From Microbacterium sp. ACRRU (GTDB lineage Bacteria > Actinomycetota > Actinomycetes > Actinomycetales > Microbacteriaceae), in NCBI RefSeq assembly GCF_022346945.1, contig NZ_JAKRNI010000003.1, positions 62,001 to 126,000 of the forward strand: DNA of 64,000 nucleotides, written 5' to 3'. Positions within the stretch are counted from its first letter, which is position 1, and each line of letters starts with the position of its first letter. The translations under genes were made by a program, and so were the position numbers. The notes under the pieces were generated by a model that worked only from the letters and a program-made list of their open reading frames with translations, made no database searches and was not told the DNA's origin. Shown piece after piece: positions 38,318 to 48,097 of this stretch.

Positions 38318-39010
38318 TTGGCTCAGCTTCTCGTTCTCAGCTCCGCCCCCGGCGGCAGCGCTGTGCTGCCTGCGCTCGAACTGCTGAGCCACCGGGTCCG
38401 GCAGATCCCCGCCGAGCCGGCGCAGCTGGTCAATGCGCCGAGCGCCGACGTCGTCTTCGTCGACGCGCGCGTCGACCTCGTCGGCGCGAAGTCGCTGTGC
38501 AAGATCCTCACCACGACGGGGATGGAAGCTCCCCTCGTGCTGGTGGTCACCGAGGGCGGTCTGACCGCCGTGTCCACCGACTGGGGCGTCGACGACGTCG
38601 TGCTCGTGGGGGCCGGGCCCGCCGAGATCGACGCGCGCATCCGCCTCGCAATGGGACGCCGCAGCGCCGAGCAGGTGTCGTCCCGCATCTCGACGTCGGG
38701 GATCACCATCGACGAGTCCTCCTACTCGGCGAAGGTCCACGGCAAGCCGCTCGACCTGACGTACAAGGAGTTCCAGCTCCTGCACTTCTTCGCCACGCAC
38801 CCCTCCCGCGTCTTCACGCGCGAGCAGCTGCTGAGCGAGGTGTGGGGCTACGACTACTTCGGCGGCACCCGCACCGTCGATGTGCACGTCCGGCGCCTGC
38901 GCGCCAAGCTCGGCGACCTCGAGCAGCTCATCGGCACGGTGCGCAACGTGGGGTATCGCTTCAACGTCTACGAAGACGATCAGCCGCCCGTTCCGGCCCC
39001 AACGCCCTGA
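38318..39010 (+). CDS. glnR: GlnR-type orphan OmpR-family regulator of nitrogen metabolism
   Basis: The 230-residue regulator has an atypical receiver domain (1 to about 120) and a winged-helix DNA-binding domain (about 130-225: [15 protein letters not shown] and [15 protein letters not shown]). The receiver keeps an Asp in [12 protein letters not shown] but lacks the normal phosphorylation pocket, as in GlnR of Streptomyces. The stretches [19 protein letters not shown] and [16 protein letters not shown] match my memory of GlnR closely. The start is a TTG at 38318 behind GGGAGGTCCG. No partner kinase is adjacent. It sits directly upstream of ppk, so nitrogen and polyphosphate control may be linked. 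A TAAGAT -10-like box is at 38275. Confidence 0.85.
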   Translation: MAQLLVLSSAPGGSAVLPALELLSHRVRQIPAEPAQLVNAPSADVVFVDARVDLVGAKSLCKILTTTGMEAPLVLVVTEGGLTAVSTDWGVDDVVLVGAGPAEIDARIRLAMGRRSAEQVSSRISTSGITIDESSYSAKVHGKPLDLTYKEFQLLHFFATHPSRVFTREQLLSEVWGYDYFGGTRTVDVHVRRLRAKLGDLEQLIGTVRNVGYRFNVYEDDQPPVPAPTP

Positions 39011-39064
39011 CCCCTCGGCGCACACGTTCACGCGCACGTCATCGTCCCCTGCAATGATGTGGGA

Positions 39065-41233
39065 ATGATCGAACACGACGTGCTGGACGCGGGCCTCGGT
39101 GACGCGGACGACGACGACTTCGACGAGGCGGTGGAGGCCGAGGACGCCCAGCTCCCCGACCACCGGTACCTCGACCGCGAGGTCAGCTGGCTGGCGTTCA
39201 ATCAGCGCGTGCTCGAGCTGGCCGAGGACCCCACCGTCCCGGTGCTCGAGCGGGCCAACTTCCTCGCCATTTTCGCCAGTAACCTCGACGAGTTCTTCAT
39301 GGTGCGGGTCGCGGGCCTGAAGCGCCGCATCGTCACGGGTCTCGCCGTCCCCACGAACGTCGGTCGCGCTCCCCAGGACGTCCTGGCCGACATCTCCGCC
39401 GAGGCCCACCGCCTTCAGCTGCGTCACGCCGCCGTCTGGACCGACCAGGTGCGCCCCGCCCTCGCCGAGGCGGGCATCGAGGTGGTGTCGTGGGATTCCC
39501 TCGACGAGCATTCCTCCGCGCGGCTCACCGAGTACTTCCAGCGCAACGTCTTCCCGGTGCTCATGCCGCTGGCCGTCGACCCCGCGCACCCCTTCCCCTA
39601 CATCTCCGGCCTGTCGCTGAACCTGGCCATCCGGATCCGCAACGCCCGCACGGGGCGTCAGGAGTTCGCTCGCCTCAAGGTCCCCCCGATGCTCCCCCGG
39701 TTCGTCGAGGTGCCCGGCGACGGCCCCGGGGTGCGGTATCTCCCCCTGGAGGAGCTCATCTCCAACCATCTCGGCGATCTCTTCCCCGGGATGGAGGTCC
39801 TCGATCACCACGCCTTCCGGCTCACCCGGAACGAAGACGTCACGATCGAGGAGGACGAGACCGAGAACCTCATCCAGGCGCTCGAGGCCGAGCTGCTGCG
39901 CCGCCGGTTCGGCCCGCCGATCCGTCTCGAGATCACCGACGACATGGATGACGTCACGCGCGAGCTGCTGCTCGGCGAACTCGACATCACCGAGCAGGAG
40001 GTCTACCGCCTCCCCGGTGCGCTGGACCTCCGCGGGCTCTTCGACCTGTCGCGCATCGACCGTCCCGACCTGCACTACCCGCCGCACGTTCCGAAGACGG
40101 CGCTGGCGTTCCAGCCGGGCGAGCAGAACGGCCGCGCCGACGTCTTCGGCGCGATCCGCAAGGCGGATGTGCTCGTGCATCATCCCTACGAGTCGTTCGC
40201 GACCAGCGTTCAGGCGTTCCTGGAGCAGGCGGCGAAGGACCCGAACGTCCTCGCCATCAAGCAGACCCTGTACCGCACGTCCGGCGACAGCCCGATCGTC
40301 CAGGCGCTCATCGACGCGGCCGAGGCCGGCAAGCAGGTGCTCGCGCTCGTCGAGGTGAAGGCGCGCTTCGACGAGGCGAACAACATCGTGTGGGCGCGCA
40401 AGCTCGAGAAGGCGGGCGTCCACGTCGTCTACGGCCTCGTCGGCCTCAAGACGCACTGCAAGCTCGCCCTCGTCATCCGTGAGGAGGAGGGCCGACTGCG
40501 CCACTACAGCCACGTCGGCACCGGCAATTACAACCCGAAGACGAGCCGCATCTACGAAGACTTCGGCCTGTTCACCGTCGACGACCAGGTCGGGCGCGAT
40601 CTCACCCGTCTGTTCAACGAGCTCAGCGGCTACGCCATCGAGAAGAAGTTCAAGCGGCTCCTCGTCGCCCCGCTGCACCTGCGCAAGGGCCTCGTGCGCC
40701 ACATCGAACGCGAGCGCGCGAACGCGCTCGAGGGCAAGCCGTCCGGGGTGCGCATCAAGGTCAACTCGATGGTCGACGAACAGATCATCGACGCCCTCTA
40801 CCGGGCGAGCCAGGCGGGCGTGCCCGTCGAGGTCTGGGTGCGCGGCATCTGTTCGATCAAGCCGGGCGTCCCGGGCATGAGCGAGAACATCCGGGTGCGG
40901 TCGATCCTCGGCCGCTACCTCGAGCACTCCCGCATCTTCACCTTCGTCAACGACGGCGACCCGCAGGTGTTCATCGGCAGCGCCGACATGATGCACCGCA
41001 ACCTCGACCGTCGCGTCGAGGCGCTCGTGCGCGTCGTGGATGCCAAGCAGATCCAGGAACTGTCCGACCTGTTCGACCTGGCGATGGACGACGGCACGAG
41101 TTCGTGGCACCTCGGCCCCGACGGCGAATGGACGCGGCACAGCACGTCCGCCGACGGCACACCGTTGATCGATCTGCAGGAGCACACCATGTCGCGCGTC
41201 CAGCGCAAGCGGCGCTCGCGGGCGGTCCGGTGA
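39065..41233 (+). CDS. ppk: Polyphosphate kinase 1
   Basis: The 722-residue enzyme polymerises the gamma-phosphate of ATP into inorganic polyphosphate reversibly. It has [13 protein letters not shown] in the N-domain, and [18 protein letters not shown] and [11 protein letters not shown] with His464, equivalent to the phospho-His. [10 protein letters not shown] carries His483, and [20 protein letters not shown] and [17 protein letters not shown] are near the C-terminus. An acidic N-terminal extension (residues 1-35) is common in actinobacteria. ATG 39065 is used; an in-frame GTG two codons upstream is possible. The stop overlaps the Nudix gene as GTGA, as in the ppk-mutT1 pair of mycobacteria. 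Confidence 0.95.
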   Translation: MIEHDVLDAGLGDADDDDFDEAVEAEDAQLPDHRYLDREVSWLAFNQRVLELAEDPTVPVLERANFLAIFASNLDEFFMVRVAGLKRRIVTGLAVPTNVGRAPQDVLADISAEAHRLQLRHAAVWTDQVRPALAEAGIEVVSWDSLDEHSSARLTEYFQRNVFPVLMPLAVDPAHPFPYISGLSLNLAIRIRNARTGRQEFARLKVPPMLPRFVEVPGDGPGVRYLPLEELISNHLGDLFPGMEVLDHHAFRLTRNEDVTIEEDETENLIQALEAELLRRRFGPPIRLEITDDMDDVTRELLLGELDITEQEVYRLPGALDLRGLFDLSRIDRPDLHYPPHVPKTALAFQPGEQNGRADVFGAIRKADVLVHHPYESFATSVQAFLEQAAKDPNVLAIKQTLYRTSGDSPIVQALIDAAEAGKQVLALVEVKARFDEANNIVWARKLEKAGVHVVYGLVGLKTHCKLALVIREEEGRLRHYSHVGTGNYNPKTSRIYEDFGLFTVDDQVGRDLTRLFNELSGYAIEKKFKRLLVAPLHLRKGLVRHIERERANALEGKPSGVRIKVNSMVDEQIIDALYRASQAGVPVEVWVRGICSIKPGVPGMSENIRVRSILGRYLEHSRIFTFVNDGDPQVFIGSADMMHRNLDRRVEALVRVVDAKQIQELSDLFDLAMDDGTSSWHLGPDGEWTRHSTSADGTPLIDLQEHTMSRVQRKRRSRAVR

Positions 41234-42168
41234 CCGAAACCGCCGTCTACGCCGCCGGCGGAGTGGTGTGGCGCCTGGTCGAGGGCAAGTACCGCGTCCT
41301 GCTCATCCATCGCACCAAGTACCGCGACGTCACGCTTCCCAAGGGCAAGGTCGACCCCGGCGAGACCCTGGCCGAGACCGCTGTGCGTGAGATCCGTGAG
41401 GAGACCGGCATCCGGGTCGCCCTCGGGGTCCCTGTCGGAGTGTCCCGGTACCGGATGCCGAGCTCCCGGACGAAGATCGTGCACTACTGGGCGGCCGAGG
41501 CCACCGACGCCGCCGTGCGCACGTCCACGTTCGTGCCGAACAAGGAGATCGCGGCGATCGAGTGGGTGGGCCTGAAGAAGGCTCGGAAGCACCTCAGCTA
41601 CCCCGTCGACATCGAGATCCTCGACGAGTTCGTCCGTCTCGTCGACGAGCAGGCCCTCCCCACCTTCCCGATCGTGGCGCTCCGCCACGCGAAGGCGCGC
41701 TCCCGCGACGAGTGGGACGGGTCGGACACGGCGCGCCCGCTGAGCACGAGGGGCCGCCGTCAGGCGAACGCGATCGTCGGTCCGCTCCTGGCGTTCGGAA
41801 TCCGGCGGATCGTGTCCAGCCCGGCGGAACGCTGCGTGCGAACGGTGACACCACTGTCCGCGACCCTCGCGCAGCGTGTGCAGCTGAGCGAGGCGATCAG
41901 TCAGGACGCGTGGGAAGAGGGACGCAGCGACGCGCGCACGGTCGTGGGGGAACGCGTCCGCGCCCGCAGACCGGTGGTGCTCGTCAGCCACGGTCCCGTG
42001 CTCCCGGACATCATGCACGAGCTGGCGCTGGCCACGGGCACGATGCGCGGATCGTACCTCGGCAGCTCATCGGCGCTGGATCCGGCCGGGTTCTCGGTGG
42101 CCCACATCCCGGTCTCCCACCCGGGATCGGGCATCGTCGCGATCGAGACGCACGAGCCGCAGGTGTGA
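41230..42168 (+). CDS. Nudix hydrolase fused to histidine phosphatase domain (MutT1-like)
   Basis: The 312-residue protein has an N-terminal Nudix domain (1 to about 140) with the complete Nudix box beginning [20 protein letters not shown] (about 39-58). A C-terminal phosphoglycerate-mutase-type domain (from about 155) has the RHG-like [12 protein letters not shown] and a second His in [13 protein letters not shown]. Mycobacterial MutT1 has this layout and hydrolyses 8-oxo-dGTP, 8-oxo-GTP and diadenosine polyphosphates. The GTG at 41230 overlaps the ppk stop, so polyphosphate and nucleotide housekeeping are co-expressed. A GTGA overlap also couples it to the next gene. Confidence 0.9.
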   Translation: MTETAVYAAGGVVWRLVEGKYRVLLIHRTKYRDVTLPKGKVDPGETLAETAVREIREETGIRVALGVPVGVSRYRMPSSRTKIVHYWAAEATDAAVRTSTFVPNKEIAAIEWVGLKKARKHLSYPVDIEILDEFVRLVDEQALPTFPIVALRHAKARSRDEWDGSDTARPLSTRGRRQANAIVGPLLAFGIRRIVSSPAERCVRTVTPLSATLAQRVQLSEAISQDAWEEGRSDARTVVGERVRARRPVVLVSHGPVLPDIMHELALATGTMRGSYLGSSSALDPAGFSVAHIPVSHPGSGIVAIETHEPQV

Positions 42169-42668
42169 CGCTTCCGGCCGAGATCCGCGTGGCGTGGCGC
42201 CGCATCCCCGGGGGCGTCGAGCGCCGCACCGTCTCCCGCGCCCTCCTAGCCGAGCTGCTCCCGGGGGCGTCGTTCGCCGCGCGGTGCGTCCGCTGCGGGG
42301 GCGAGCATGGCCGGCTCCGGGTGTCGGGGGCGGATGCCGCGGTGTCGGTGTCCTACGCCGAAGGGTGGGCGTTCGCGGTGACGGTATCCGGGGCGATGAG
42401 CGTGGGCCTGGATGCCGTGCCGGTTGCGGTGACGGGGCTCGAACGAGTGCTCCCCGGCGCCGATGCAGGGGTATGGGCCCGTGTCGAGGCGGTGCTCAAG
42501 GCCGACGGGCGGGGACTGGCCGTCGATCCTGCACGCGTCCGATTCGCCGCGGCCTCGCCCGGTGCGGACTGGAACGCCCGCATCGACGACGGTCCCGCGC
42601 TGACGGGGTGGGATGTCACGGGACCGCCCGGGGTCGTCGTCGCCGTGACACTGCCCCCGCGGGGCTGA
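42165..42668 (+). CDS. Short Sfp-type 4'-phosphopantetheinyl transferase-like protein
   Basis: The 167-residue protein looks like a compact phosphopantetheinyl transferase. It has RCVRCGGEHGRLRV (about 40-53), VSVSYAEGWAFAV, GLDAVPV where active enzymes have GVDxE, and WARVEAVLKADGRGL (about 107-121), the family W/E/K motif. One acidic magnesium ligand (Glu of DxE) is therefore replaced. Such enzymes attach phosphopantetheine to carrier-protein serines. The only carrier domain in the window is in the NRPS ending 1.3 kb away, an obvious partner. The GTG start overlaps the MutT1-like stop as GTGA. It is shorter than Sfp (about 220 residues), so activity needs proof. Confidence 0.62.
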   Translation: MTLPAEIRVAWRRIPGGVERRTVSRALLAELLPGASFAARCVRCGGEHGRLRVSGADAAVSVSYAEGWAFAVTVSGAMSVGLDAVPVAVTGLERVLPGADAGVWARVEAVLKADGRGLAVDPARVRFAAASPGADWNARIDDGPALTGWDVTGPPGVVVAVTLPPRG

Positions 42669-42696
42669 CGCGCTTCGGCGATGCGCGCTCGGACTC

Positions 42697-43995
42697 TCAG
42701 CCCCGCGGCGGCAGCTCGGCGCGGTCGATCCAACGCGACAGCAGGGCCACGGCATCAGGTCCGCCCGCCGCGCGCACGGCGGCACGGAAGTCGTCGGTCG
42801 CGACGAGCGAGTGCCGGTGCGTCGCGGTCCATCCGCGCAGCAGATCGAAGAAGGCCTCGTCCCCGATGAGCCGCCGCACGGCGTGCAGAGCGAGCGCGCC
42901 GCGCTTGTAGACGCGGTCGTCGAACATGTCGTCCGGTCCCGGGTCGACCAGCAGCAGGTCGTGCGGCTGCGCGGCCACGCGCGCCTCGTGGGTGCGGGCC
43001 CAGTCGTCCGCGGTGCGACCTCCGGATGCCTCGGACCACAGCCATTCCGCGTAGCAGGCGAAGCCTTCGTTGAGCCAGATGTCGCTCCAGCGCGCAATCC
43101 CGACGCTGTTGCCGAACCACTGGTGGGCCAGCTCGTGCGCGATCAACCGCTGCGCGGCGGGAACGAGGTGGTTCATGCCGAAGACGGCCAGGCCCTGTGC
43201 TTCCAGCGGGATCTCGAGCTCGTCGGCCGTGACGACGAGCGTGCACGCCTCCTGCGGGTATGGACCGAACAGCTCGCCGAAGACGCGCAGCATCTCGGGC
43301 ACGGTCGCGAACGCCCGATCGGCCGCCGCGGACAGCGCGGGCGGAGCCGTGACGGTCACGGCGGGCACGTCATCGGCCCCGGTCCCCGCAAGCGGCACGG
43401 TCCGATAGCGACCCACGTGGACGGCGGCGAGATAGGTGGCGGTCGGGACGTTCGAGGTGAAGGTCGTCGTGACCCGGCCGCCCCGCCGCGCGGAGCGACC
43501 GGCGACGCCCGTGGCGGCGACCGTGTACCCTTCGTCGACGGTCACGCGCAGGGTCATGCGCGCACGATCGTCCGGACGGTCGTTGCACGGGAACCACGTC
43601 GGAGCGCCGATGGGCTGGCCGGCGACGAGCGCTCCGTCGGTCAGTTCCTCCCACCCGACGGCTCCCCACCGCGACCGCCGCGGGGCGGGGGCGCCCGCGT
43701 AGGCCACCTCGACCTCGAAGGCCTGGCCGGGAACGAGGGATGCCGGGGGCGTCACCCGCAGCTTCCCCGCCGCGGCCGTGAATCGCGCGGGCGCCGCGTC
43801 GACTCTCACCCGCGATGCCCGAAGCCCAACGAGGTCGAGGACGACGGTCGCCAGCGCATCGGTGGCGACGGCGGCGATGACGGCGCTTCCCTCGAGACGG
43901 TTCGTGCGGACGCGGTATCCCAGCGTCACGTCGTACGACGTGACGCGATACCCGGCGTCGCCGCTCTGGGGAGCGTACGGATCGACCCCGCTCAC
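42697..43995 (-). CDS. M1 family metallopeptidase (gluzincin aminopeptidase-like)
   Basis: The 432-residue zinc peptidase has the zinc motif LIAHELAHQWFGNSVG (HExxH, about 291-306). The third ligand is in DIWLNEGFACYAEWL, and an aminopeptidase-type beta domain covers the first 200 residues. It lacks the long helical C-terminal domain of PepN, so it is a short member. No signal peptide is visible, suggesting a cytoplasmic enzyme. The GTG start (43995) overlaps the stop of the Pls-type NRPS gene as GTGA, so both are made from one mRNA. It may trim or degrade the polyamino acid product, or protect the producer. Proof is lacking. Confidence 0.87.
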   Translation of the reverse strand: MSGVDPYAPQSGDAGYRVTSYDVTLGYRVRTNRLEGSAVIAAVATDALATVVLDLVGLRASRVRVDAAPARFTAAAGKLRVTPPASLVPGQAFEVEVAYAGAPAPRRSRWGAVGWEELTDGALVAGQPIGAPTWFPCNDRPDDRARMTLRVTVDEGYTVAATGVAGRSARRGGRVTTTFTSNVPTATYLAAVHVGRYRTVPLAGTGADDVPAVTVTAPPALSAAADRAFATVPEMLRVFGELFGPYPQEACTLVVTADELEIPLEAQGLAVFGMNHLVPAAQRLIAHELAHQWFGNSVGIARWSDIWLNEGFACYAEWLWSEASGGRTADDWARTHEARVAAQPHDLLLVDPGPDDMFDDRVYKRGALALHAVRRLIGDEAFFDLLRGWTATHRHSLVATDDFRAAVRAAGGPDAVALLSRWIDRAELPPRG

Positions 43996-46900
43996 GTGGT
44001 CGACTGGTAGGCGCGCACCTTCACCGCGCGCCACGGTCCGATGGGGTTGCCGCTCCACCGCGAGCCCACCGGGACGGACTCACCCCGCATGACCAGCGAG
44101 GCGGGGCCGACGGTGGCGTGCGCCCCGACGGTCGAGGCGGGCAGCACCACGCTGTGCGGCCCGAGGGTCGCACCGGGCTCGAGCTCGACGGTGTCCATGC
44201 TCATGATTCGATCATGGAAAAGATGGGTCTGCACGACGCACCCGCGGTTGACGGTCGAGGCGTCGCCGAGCGTCACCAGGTCGGGCTCCGGCAACCAGTA
44301 GCTCTCGCACCACACGCCCCGCCCGATGCGGGCGCCGAGACTGCGCAGCCAGACCGCGAGCGCGGGGGTGCCCGCGGCGGCCCGAGCGAACCAGGGAGCG
44401 GCGACCATCTCGGTGAACGTGTCCGAGACCTCGGTGCGCCAGACGAAGCTGGACCACAGCGGCTGCTCGCCCGCACGGATGACCCCGACGATGAGCCACT
44501 TCGCCGCCGTCGAGACACCGGCCGCCACCGCCCCCGCGGCCAGCAGCACGATTCCCGAGAGCAGGAGCGTCCCCACCGGCCCCGTCGCCTCCCACAGCGC
44601 GGCGAGCGCGAACAGCACGGCGAGCCCGATGCCGCAGGTCACGAGGACGGGCACGAAGCGCCCGAGCTCCCACAGGGCGCGCGCGACCCGCAGGGCGCGC
44701 GTCGGACGGTACGTGCGTGATTCGTCCCCCTCCGCCGACAACCGTCGCAACCGCACCGCGGGTGAGCCCAGCCACGAGGATCCGGGCTTCGCCTTCCGCG
44801 GCGCCGACGACAGCACCGCGACCAGTCCGTCGCGCGGGACCCGGTGTCCGGGGGCCGCCATGCCCGAGTTGCCGAGGAACGCGCGCTTTCCGATGCGCAC
44901 CGACCCGACGCGCAGCCATCCGGCGCGCAATTCGTACGACGCCACCATCGTGTCGTCCGCGAGGAACGCGCCGTCCTCGATCCACGTCATCGTCGGCAGG
45001 AGGAGAACCGTGGATGCTTCGACGTCGCGGCCCACCCGTGCGCCGAGCAGACGCAGCCAGACGGGGGTGAACAGGCTCGAGTACAGGGGGAACAGGATCG
45101 TCCGCGCCGCGTCCAACAGGCGCTCGATCGTCCACGCCTGCCATGCGACACGGCTGCGCACGGGGAAGGTCCCCTCCACGAGGCCGATCGAGAGGATCCG
45201 GACCAGGAGTACGACGGATGCCGCGAACACCACGCCCGTGACGGCGACACCGGGGACGAGCCAGGCGAACGCCGCCACAGCGGCGGCGGCGAGAGAGTCC
45301 GCCCCGCGGAGACCGTGGGCCACCACGAGACCCCCGACGGCGAAGGCGGTGAGCGGGAGCAGGGCCAGGACGACCGCCGAAGCGGCGTAGGCCCACAGCC
45401 AGCGCGTCGGGGCGGGGGGACGCTGCGCCGGCCATCCCCTGGTGGTTCCGCCGACGCGGACGGCGGGCGAACCCGCCCACGACTGATCGGCCTTGACGCG
45501 GCCGAACACCGCCGAGCCGGGGGCGATCTCGGCGCGCCGGCCGATTCGGGTGCCCGGGGCGAGGGTGGAGCGTGCCCCGACGGTGGCATCCGCCCCGATA
45601 CGCACCTCTCCGATGCGCACGAGATCGCCGTCGATCCAGTAGCCGGTGAGATCGACCTCCGGTTCGATGGAAGCCCCGTCGCCGATCTCGAGCATCCCGG
45701 TGACCGGCGGAATCGCGTGGAGGTCGACGTTGCGGCCGATCCGCGCTCCGAGCGCACGAGCGTAGTAGGACACCCACGGCGCGCCCGCGAGACCCACCGC
45801 GTCCACCTGGGCGGCGATCTGCTCGGACAGCCACAGCCGCACGTGCACCCATCCGCCCCGGGGGTAGTCGCCGGGGCGCAGCCCGGCCAGGAGCACCCGC
45901 GCCGCCGCGACGGCGATCGCCATGCGTCCGAACGGGGTCGCGAACACGAGGAGGCCGACGAGGAGGAGCGGCCACGGTACGTCCGGGAGCACCTCGAAAC
46001 CGGCGGTGGTCTGCAGGATCGCCGAGGCGGTGAGGAGGTACAGCAGCCACCGCACGCCCGAGAGGATGAACAGTGGAGCCCCCAGGAGCGTCTGCACCCA
46101 CTGCGTCGCCCGTGGTGTCGGCGACGGGCGGTGGAACGTCGCCGATGCGTCGTCGGTCAGCTGTGGCCCCAGCGCCTTGGCCATCGCCCCCAGGCGCGGG
46201 ACGTCGTAGATATCGGCGACCGAGAACTCCGGCACACGGGCACGGATCCGCGAGACCAACTGCGCCGCCGACAGGGATCCCCCGCCCAGATCGAAGAAGT
46301 CCGCCTTGCGTTCGGTCACGGGGAGGCCGAGCACCGCCTGCCACTGCTCGGCGAGCCACGCCTCATCCGGCGAGAAATCGGCGGCGGCGGGGGCGTCGAC
46401 GCCGGGGAGCGGCCACGGCAGAGCGGCGCGGTCGACCTTGCCCGAGGTGCGGACGGGAAGCTCGTCCACGACGCCCAGCAACGGGATGGTGGCCGCCGGC
46501 AGACGCTCCGCGAGCGCCGCACGGGCGGCGGCGCGATCGAGCTCGGCCCCCTCGTCCATCACGAGGTAACCGACGAGAACGGGCACACCCGCACCGGTCG
46601 TGCGGACAGCGACCGTGGCGGCATGGACCCGGGGCAGATCCTGCAGAGCCGACTCCACCTCCCCCAGCTCGATCCGGCGACCGCCGACCTTCACCTGATC
46701 GTCGGCGCGCCCCTGGAAGACCAGTCCCGCGCTCTCGAAGCGGACGAGGTCGCCGGATCGGTACGCGCGCTCCCACCCGAGCGTCGGCATGGGCGCGTAC
46801 TTCTCGGCATCCTTCGCCGGGTCGAGGTACCGCGCGAGGCCCACTCCCCCGATGATGAGCTCGCCGACCCCGCCCTCGGCGACCGGGTGCCCCTCGGCGT

Positions 46901-47930
46901 CGACCACCGCCAGCGCCCAGCCGTCCAAGGGCAGGCCGATGCGGACCGGCAGAGTGCCGTCGAGCGGAGCGGCGCACGCCACCACGGTCGCCTCGGTGGG
47001 GCCGTAGGTGTTCCAGACCTCGCGCCCGTCCGCCACGAGCCGCGCGGCAAGTTCGGGAGGGCACGCCTCGCCGCCGAAGATCAGCAGGCGCACGTTCTCG
47101 ATCGCGTCGGCGGGCCACATCGCCGCGAGGGTGGGGACGGTCGAGACGACCGTGATGCCCTGTCGCAGCAGCCACGGCGCCAGATCCTCGCCGGAGCGCA
47201 CGAGGGAACGCGGGGCGGGCACGAGGCACGCCCCGTGTCCCCACGCGAGCCACATCTCCTCGCACGACGCGTCGAAGGCCACCGACAGCCCGGCGAGCAC
47301 GCGATCCCCCGGCCCGAGCGGGTCCTCCTGGAGGAACAGCCGCCCCTCCGCCTCGACGAACGCCGCCGCCGACCGGTGCGTGACGGCGACGCCCTTGGGC
47401 ACCCCGGTAGAACCCGACGTGAAGATGATCCACGCGTCGTCGTCGACGGCGGGCGGTGGCACGATCGGAACCGCACTGGTATGGGGGTGCGGAGCCGTGC
47501 CGTCATAGAGGCGCACCACCTGCGCGTCGCCCGCGACGAACTCACCGTCGCCCGCCACGATGCCTTTCACCCCCGCCTCGCTGAACACCAGACGCGCGCG
47601 CTCGTCAGGGTCGTCGGCATCCACGGGGACATAAGCGGCACCCGCCGCCATCACGGCGAGGATCGAGACGTACAGCTCCTTCGAACCCGACGGCATGCGC
47701 ACGCCCACCCGGTCGCCGCGACCGACCCCGGCGTCGTGCAGGGCGGCGGCCGTGCGCCACACCCTGGCCAACAGCTCGCGGTAGCTGAGGGCGCCGGAAC
47801 CGTCGTCTATCGCGGAGGCTTCCGGATGCCGGGCGGCGACGTCGGCGAGGAGATCGATGAGCGTGCGCGGCGGCGCGGCGGCGCTCGTGCGATCGAGCAT
47901 CGCCTGGGGCGAGAACGCGGGGGTCGTCAC
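43992..47930 (-). CDS. Pls/PosA family non-ribosomal peptide synthetase (epsilon-poly-lysine synthetase-like)
   Basis: The 1312-residue membrane NRPS has an adenylation domain (about 20-505): IIFTSGSTGVPKG (168-180), FDAS with Asp220 (the residue that fixes the alpha-amino group), NTYGPTEA (307-314), RSGDLVRF and TSGKVDR with Lys498. A carrier domain (about 520-590) has Ser552 in DLGGGSLSAAQL. About six membrane segments (about 612-685, 845-915 and near the C-terminus) alternate with three hexapeptide-repeat, acetyltransferase-like modules (about 720-825, 955-1060, 1220-1300). There is no condensation or thioesterase domain. Domain order and length match epsilon-poly-L-lysine synthetase (1319 residues). 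The first start is GTG 47930, with ATG 47900 possible. The amino acid used is probably basic, by analogy only. Confidence 0.9.
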   Translation of the reverse strand: MTTPAFSPQAMLDRTSAAAPPRTLIDLLADVAARHPEASAIDDGSGALSYRELLARVWRTAAALHDAGVGRGDRVGVRMPSGSKELYVSILAVMAAGAAYVPVDADDPDERARLVFSEAGVKGIVAGDGEFVAGDAQVVRLYDGTAPHPHTSAVPIVPPPAVDDDAWIIFTSGSTGVPKGVAVTHRSAAAFVEAEGRLFLQEDPLGPGDRVLAGLSVAFDASCEEMWLAWGHGACLVPAPRSLVRSGEDLAPWLLRQGITVVSTVPTLAAMWPADAIENVRLLIFGGEACPPELAARLVADGREVWNTYGPTEATVVACAAPLDGTLPVRIGLPLDGWALAVVDAEGHPVAEGGVGELIIGGVGLARYLDPAKDAEKYAPMPTLGWERAYRSGDLVRFESAGLVFQGRADDQVKVGGRRIELGEVESALQDLPRVHAATVAVRTTGAGVPVLVGYLVMDEGAELDRAAARAALAERLPAATIPLLGVVDELPVRTSGKVDRAALPWPLPGVDAPAAADFSPDEAWLAEQWQAVLGLPVTERKADFFDLGGGSLSAAQLVSRIRARVPEFSVADIYDVPRLGAMAKALGPQLTDDASATFHRPSPTPRATQWVQTLLGAPLFILSGVRWLLYLLTASAILQTTAGFEVLPDVPWPLLLVGLLVFATPFGRMAIAVAAARVLLAGLRPGDYPRGGWVHVRLWLSEQIAAQVDAVGLAGAPWVSYYARALGARIGRNVDLHAIPPVTGMLEIGDGASIEPEVDLTGYWIDGDLVRIGEVRIGADATVGARSTLAPGTRIGRRAEIAPGSAVFGRVKADQSWAGSPAVRVGGTTRGWPAQRPPAPTRWLWAYAASAVVLALLPLTAFAVGGLVVAHGLRGADSLAAAAVAAFAWLVPGVAVTGVVFAASVVLLVRILSIGLVEGTFPVRSRVAWQAWTIERLLDAARTILFPLYSSLFTPVWLRLLGARVGRDVEASTVLLLPTMTWIEDGAFLADDTMVASYELRAGWLRVGSVRIGKRAFLGNSGMAAPGHRVPRDGLVAVLSSAPRKAKPGSSWLGSPAVRLRRLSAEGDESRTYRPTRALRVARALWELGRFVPVLVTCGIGLAVLFALAALWEATGPVGTLLLSGIVLLAAGAVAAGVSTAAKWLIVGVIRAGEQPLWSSFVWRTEVSDTFTEMVAAPWFARAAAGTPALAVWLRSLGARIGRGVWCESYWLPEPDLVTLGDASTVNRGCVVQTHLFHDRIMSMDTVELEPGATLGPHSVVLPASTVGAHATVGPASLVMRGESVPVGSRWSGNPIGPWRAVKVRAYQSTT

Positions 47931-47980
47931 GGGGGTGAAGCGTATACGGGCCGGGGAAACGCCCCGGAAAGGCCGCCCCG

Positions 47981-47998
47981 GTTCACCTTCCGTTCACC
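47981..47998 (+). promoter_or_regulatory. PHO box upstream of pstS
   Basis: Two perfect GTTCACC repeats (47981-47987 and 47992-47998) are spaced exactly 11 bases start to start, the actinobacterial PhoP/RegX3 direct-repeat layout. A GGTAAGGGT -10-like stretch lies about 16 bases downstream. The site is 100 bases upstream of pstS and in the interval divergent from the NRPS gene. Confidence 0.85.
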
Positions 47999-48097
47999 CG
48001 TGCAACGCACTCTGGTAAGGGTCGGCGTTTAGCGTTCCCGGCGAACCCCGCACAGGGTTTCGACCACAGCACCCGATATCCAGAAGGATTCCACATC

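Noticed and set aside
44844..48032. Plus-strand open frame of about 1060 codons opposite the NRPS gene
   Set aside because: The minus-strand frame has complete adenylation, carrier and membrane motifs. The plus frame is composition-driven shadow with no recognisable domain.
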